DNA from: JAFGED01 sp964551295
Lineage (GTDB): Bacteria > Chloroflexota > Anaerolineae > B4-G1
DNA: 17,230 bases
Reading direction: 5' to 3'
Assembly (NCBI GenBank): GCA_964551295.1
Contig: CAZKDJ010000081.1
Location: 1 to 17,230 of the forward strand
A program made the position numbers and the translations under genes. Positions 15,227 to 17,230 of this stretch are shown piece after piece (within the stretch, counting starts at the first letter, position 1; each line of letters begins with the position of its first letter). Under the pieces are notes generated by a model. The model searched no databases and had not been told where the DNA came from. It saw only the letters and a list, made by a program, of their open reading frames with translations.

Positions 15227-16627
15227 TCATCGCGCCACCAGCACGTACCGCCCGCGCGTCGTCTCCGATGTGGCCGTGTAAAGATAGGTGGTCGAACCGA
15301 GCACGATCAGGTCGGCGTGGCCGATGCCCCAGTTGTCGGCCATGTCCGTGATCGCCGGGTTGCCGGCGTACTTTTCCCACGGCCCGTCGATGGCCGGCCC
15401 GGCACTGCGGGCAAAGCCCAGCCCAAACTGATCGTCCCTGGTGTAGCGCTCGCTGGGGCCGCGCGTGCCCTCGTAGGCCATGTAGTAGCGGCCGCCAAAC
15501 CTCACCACGTCGGCTGAGGAGATGGTGCGGAACTCAAAGTAGGCGTTGGTCGCTGCGCCCAGGGCATCCAGCGGGCCATAATCGAGCGTTGACCCAAAGA
15601 GCGGGTTGGATGCACATGGACGCAAACCCTCCCCGCCGGCGTATTTGTCGCCCACCAGACAACCCATGTGCCCCGGCGCCTGCCCCAGGCCGATAAACAC
15701 GTAGAGCAGGTTCCCCTCGATGTAGAGGCCCGGCGGCCCACCTGCCAGGCAGTCGAATTGCAGGCCGCGCAGGGTGTTGGGGTGTTTGCCGATGTGCTCG
15801 ACCTCGTCGCAGGGCTTGCGGTCGCTGTACCACATGCCGGTGTCGGGAACCTGGACCGGTCCCGACCAATGCACGCCGTCTGTGGACGTGCGCAGATAGA
15901 CCCGGGCTTCCCATTCGTAGACCATGTAGCCCCGGCCAGCGTCAAAGACGACGCGCGGGTATTGCTGCTGCTGGACGTGGTCGTTGGGATCGCAGGGACA
16001 GGTGGTGCAGGGGAACAGGCAGGTCGGATTTTCCGGGACGAAATGGAGCCCGCCGTCGCGGCTCTTCCACAACGTGACGCAGCCTGGGAAAGGGACGTGG
16101 TCGCCACACGAATCTACCACCCTGGCCGGGTGGTAACTGGCGTTCAGATACGACCAGTACTCGCCTCCGCCCCGGTAGACGGTATCCGACTTGCCCATGG
16201 GCAGGCCCACGTCGTACGCGTCGATGACCCACTCGGCGTTGCCAGCCCAAAAGTCGTCCAAAGTGGCCGGCGCTTGCCCCGGAGCTCGCGTGGGGGCAAA
16301 ATAGGGCGTTGGGGCTGGTGTAGACGAGGGGGGAGGCTCCTGTGTCTGCGCAGCGGTGGGTGTAGGGGTTGGCCAGGGCGTGGGAGGTTGTGTGGGGGTT
16401 TCTGTGGGGCTGGGTGTGAGTGCGAACCGTGGCGGTGGCGTGGGGCTGGGCAGGGGAGTCCATGTGGGAGGCCAGGTTGACTGAAGACTGGGTGGAACTG
16501 TTTGGATGAAGGATGCGATGGGCGTAGGTGCTGGCTCCGACCGAGCCCGCAGGCAGGCAGACATCAGTGCCATACAGAGGGCCAGTACGGCCACGGTCGT
16601 CAGAGCGAGCAACAGCTTTTTGGTCAC
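15227..16627 (-). CDS. secreted cysteine-rich lipoprotein, probable beta-propeller (GH43/GH130-like)
   Basis: This 466-residue protein starts at GTG 16627, the first start after an upstream in-frame TGA; no good Shine-Dalgarno is visible. The signal peptide MTKKLLLALTTVAVLALC... leads to a lipobox-like LMSAC with Cys at 25. Residues 31-120 are an extremely Pro/Thr-rich tether (PTPTPT, TETPTQPPTP). The globular part (about 125-466) has repeated blade-like stretches. These are TLWKSRDGGLHF, VVFDAGRGYMVYEWEARVYL, RTSTDGVHWSGP, ISSADVVRFGGRYYMAYEG (370-388) and NPAITDMADNWGIGHADLIV (423-442). Such 'sample-and-date' blades are typical of five-bladed propeller glycosidases and binding proteins. I cannot assign a family or name catalytic residues. 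Ten Cys (174-338), six of them clustered at 174-212, are unusual. A second tandem copy lies 43 bp upstream. Confidence 0.75.
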   Translation of the reverse strand: MTKKLLLALTTVAVLALCMALMSACLRARSEPAPTPIASFIQTVPPSLQSTWPPTWTPLPSPTPPPRFALTPSPTETPTQPPTPWPTPTPTAAQTQEPPPSSTPAPTPYFAPTRAPGQAPATLDDFWAGNAEWVIDAYDVGLPMGKSDTVYRGGGEYWSYLNASYHPARVVDSCGDHVPFPGCVTLWKSRDGGLHFVPENPTCLFPCTTCPCDPNDHVQQQQYPRVVFDAGRGYMVYEWEARVYLRTSTDGVHWSGPVQVPDTGMWYSDRKPCDEVEHIGKHPNTLRGLQFDCLAGGPPGLYIEGNLLYVFIGLGQAPGHMGCLVGDKYAGGEGLRPCASNPLFGSTLDYGPLDALGAATNAYFEFRTISSADVVRFGGRYYMAYEGTRGPSERYTRDDQFGLGFARSAGPAIDGPWEKYAGNPAITDMADNWGIGHADLIVLGSTTYLYTATSETTRGRYVLVAR

Positions 16628-16670
16628 GGGCTCTGTTCAGCGAGCGTAATGGTTGTCGTCATCATGATCG

Positions 16671-17230
16671 TCACCGCGCCACCAGCACGTACCGCCCGCG
16701 CGTCGTCTCCGACGTGGCCGTGTAGAGATAGGTGGCCGGGCCGACGATGACGATGTCGGCATGACCGATGCCCCAGTTGTTGACCACGTCCATGATCACC
16801 GGGTTGCCGGGATACTTTTCCCACGGCCCGTCGACGGCCGGGCCGGCGCTGCGGGCAAACCCCAACGCGAACTGGTTATCCACGACCGTGGGGTCGCTGG
16901 GGCCGCGCACCCCCTCGTAGGCCATGTAGTAACGGTCGCCCACGCGCACCACGTCGGCCGAGGAGATGGTGCGGAACTCAAAATAGGGGTTGGCCGCCGC
17001 ACCCAGGGCGTCCGGCGGCCCATAGCCTGCCTCCGCCCCAAAGAGCGGGTTGGACGCGCACTTATGCAGCCCCGCTGCCCCGGCGTGCTTGTTTCCCACG
17101 TAGCAGCCCATGTGCCCCGGATCGCGTCCCAGGCCGACGAACACGTAGAGCAGGTCGCCCTCGACAGTGATGCCCGGCGGCGCGCCGACCAGGCAATCGC
17201 CGTATTCCGCCTCGTTCCAGATGTTGGGAT
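16671..17230 (-). CDS. paralogue of the neighbouring beta-propeller lipoprotein (partial, C-terminal)
   Basis: The frame is open across the right window edge; 186 C-terminal codons are visible and end at TGA 16671-16673. It reads NIWNEAEYGDCLVGAPPGIT and then VEGDLLYVFVGLGRDPGHMG. FEFRTISSADVVRVGDRYYM and the identical ending TSETTRGRYVLVAR follow. It aligns without large gaps to residues from about 284 to 466 of the downstream copy, including Cys in GHMGC and CASNPLFG. The DNA is also nearly identical around the stop (four differences over 68 bases), showing a fairly recent tandem duplication or gene conversion. The N-terminal part, presumably with signal peptide and tether, lies outside the window. 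The 43-bp gap suggests co-transcription with the downstream copy. Confidence 0.75.
   Translation of the reverse strand, partial: PNIWNEAEYGDCLVGAPPGITVEGDLLYVFVGLGRDPGHMGCYVGNKHAGAAGLHKCASNPLFGAEAGYGPPDALGAAANPYFEFRTISSADVVRVGDRYYMAYEGVRGPSDPTVVDNQFALGFARSAGPAVDGPWEKYPGNPVIMDVVNNWGIGHADIVIVGPATYLYTATSETTRGRYVLVAR

Overview
The window looks like a piece of a GC-rich Chloroflexota (Anaerolineae-like) genome, quite possibly metagenome-derived. This is inference from style. The secreted lipoproteins have very long Pro/Thr tethers. The sugar operon is regulated by LacI and encodes its binding protein and permeases but no ATPase. Intergenic space is filled with hairpin-rich and MITE-like repeats and with decayed insertion sequences. 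No rRNA, tRNA or phylogenetic marker gene is present to confirm the assignment.

Positions 1-3066 form a graveyard of mobile DNA. It holds the internal part of an IS110-type transposase, a repeat made of four consecutive hairpins, the C-terminal half of a site-specific DNA methyltransferase (minus strand), and a complete 1.8-kb IS1634-type element with perfect 18-bp inverted repeats. The transposase of that element is split by a frameshift in a nine-G run. On its far side lies the C-terminal end of an ISAzo13-type transposase carrying a one-base deletion.

Positions 3292-14268 are a plus-strand carbohydrate locus. A strong extended -10 promoter with a LacI-type operator just downstream (GTAAGCGCTTAC core) precedes a LacI-family regulator. 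Next come a lipoprotein sugar-binding protein and two MalF/MalG-type permeases. These are followed by a large lipoprotein with an alpha/alpha-toroid-like region and a CBM9-like domain, a DUF624/YesL-like membrane protein, a broken large gene of unknown function, and a GH130 glycoside phosphorylase/hydrolase. The likely logic is surface capture or trimming of a glycan, import of an oligosaccharide by the ABC transporter using a shared ATPase encoded elsewhere, and intracellular breakdown by GH130, which points towards beta-mannosides. The gene before GH130 has two frameshifts and an amber codon, and its 3' end is replaced by a ~250-bp MITE-like element.

Positions 14269-17230 are on the minus strand. 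They hold a 5'-truncated IS4/IS701-type transposase and then two tandem paralogues of a secreted, cysteine-rich, probably beta-propeller lipoprotein. The second runs off the window. No CRISPR array, defence island or phage module was found. The most unusual items are the CBM9-interrupted toroid lipoprotein, the tandem cysteine-rich lipoproteins, and the cluster of homopolymer-associated frameshifts.
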